DNA of 64,000 bases from Linnemannia hyalina (lineage: Eukaryota; Mortierellomycota; Mortierellomycetes; Mortierellales; Mortierellaceae), in NCBI GenBank assembly GCA_019671135.1, contig JAHRHY010000011.1:1-64000 (forward strand), in the 5' to 3' direction. Both the position numbers and the translations under genes were made by a program. The notes beneath the pieces are model-generated. The model was given only the letters and a program-made list of their open reading frames with translations, was not told where the DNA came from and searched no databases. Below are positions 63,758 to 64,000 of this stretch, one piece after another (the stretch's first letter is position 1; every line of letters starts with the position of its first letter).

Positions 63758-64000
63758 TATCGTGTTAAAGATTGCACTAAAACAGGCATAGAAGGACTAA
63801 CTCCTATGCAGAGTTACGTACAAATCATTGCGTCGCCATGAAACCCTTCGTCCACATCGTTCTTATATATCTGGAATACATCCTGCGTCGGCGATATGTT
63901 TTGTCCAGAGAAATAGCGATGAGAAAAGGAGAAAGACAAGTTTATTTTTAGTCCTCTGCGGTGATGAGATGGTATGGGATGGAACATGTTCGAGGGGAAA
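63758..64000. other. No gene seen at the right edge
   Basis: Only short frames; nothing recognised. Confidence 0.5.

Overview
This is a nuclear window from a filamentous fungus. Its genes have many short GT-AG introns, and it carries a 1.85 kb NACHT/pentapeptide/WD40 receptor, a multi-PAS hybrid histidine kinase and a mixture of Ty3, Helitron, Tc1 and non-LTR elements. The NACHT-pentapeptide-WD40 architecture and the kinase layout recall Mortierellaceae (Mucoromycota). That placement is inference from protein style and no marker gene was compared.

Layout. 0.3-3.5 kb: a truncated Ty3/Gypsy element (gag, protease, reverse transcriptase) on the minus strand. 4.25-13.17 kb: two Helitrons in perfect head-to-tail tandem on the minus strand; the 3' CTAG of one touches the 5' TC of the other, and both have damaged Pif1-type helicases. 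13.2-17.2 kb: a cluster of short GC-rich palindromes, a small inverted-repeat element and a DDE transposase broken by one stop codon. 17.2-19.3 kb: two gene remnants. 20.2-26.4 kb: the intact NLR-like gene with four candidate 5' UTR introns. 27.0-29.2 kb: a second copy of the inverted-repeat element and a Tc1/mariner copy with TIRs and TA target duplication but four stop codons. 29.4-31.1 kb: an amino acid permease. 32.9-33.8 kb: an XPG/FEN-like nuclease pseudogene.

34-58 kb is the gene-rich core. It holds a Ubp6/USP14 deubiquitinase (11 exons), a C2CD3-like protein (2 exons), a Lys/Ala-rich protein with a possible coilin-like N terminus (2 exons), the tRNA m1A58 methyltransferase subunit Trm6/Gcd10 (5 exons) and a 2522-residue hybrid histidine kinase (9 exons). 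All of these exon models close in phase. 59.1 kb has a tRNA-Glu(CTC). From about 100 bp upstream of that tRNA to 63.4 kb lies a stack of poly(A)-ended retroposed units, all in one orientation, including three 5'-truncated copies of one LINE tail and two copies of another element with a related 3' tail.

The host genes act in separate housekeeping or sensing roles and form no operon-like unit. The most striking material is in the mobile DNA: the Helitron tandem with complementary lesions, the transition-type decay seen in four transposase or helicase pseudogenes, and the retrotransposon stack beside the tRNA gene.
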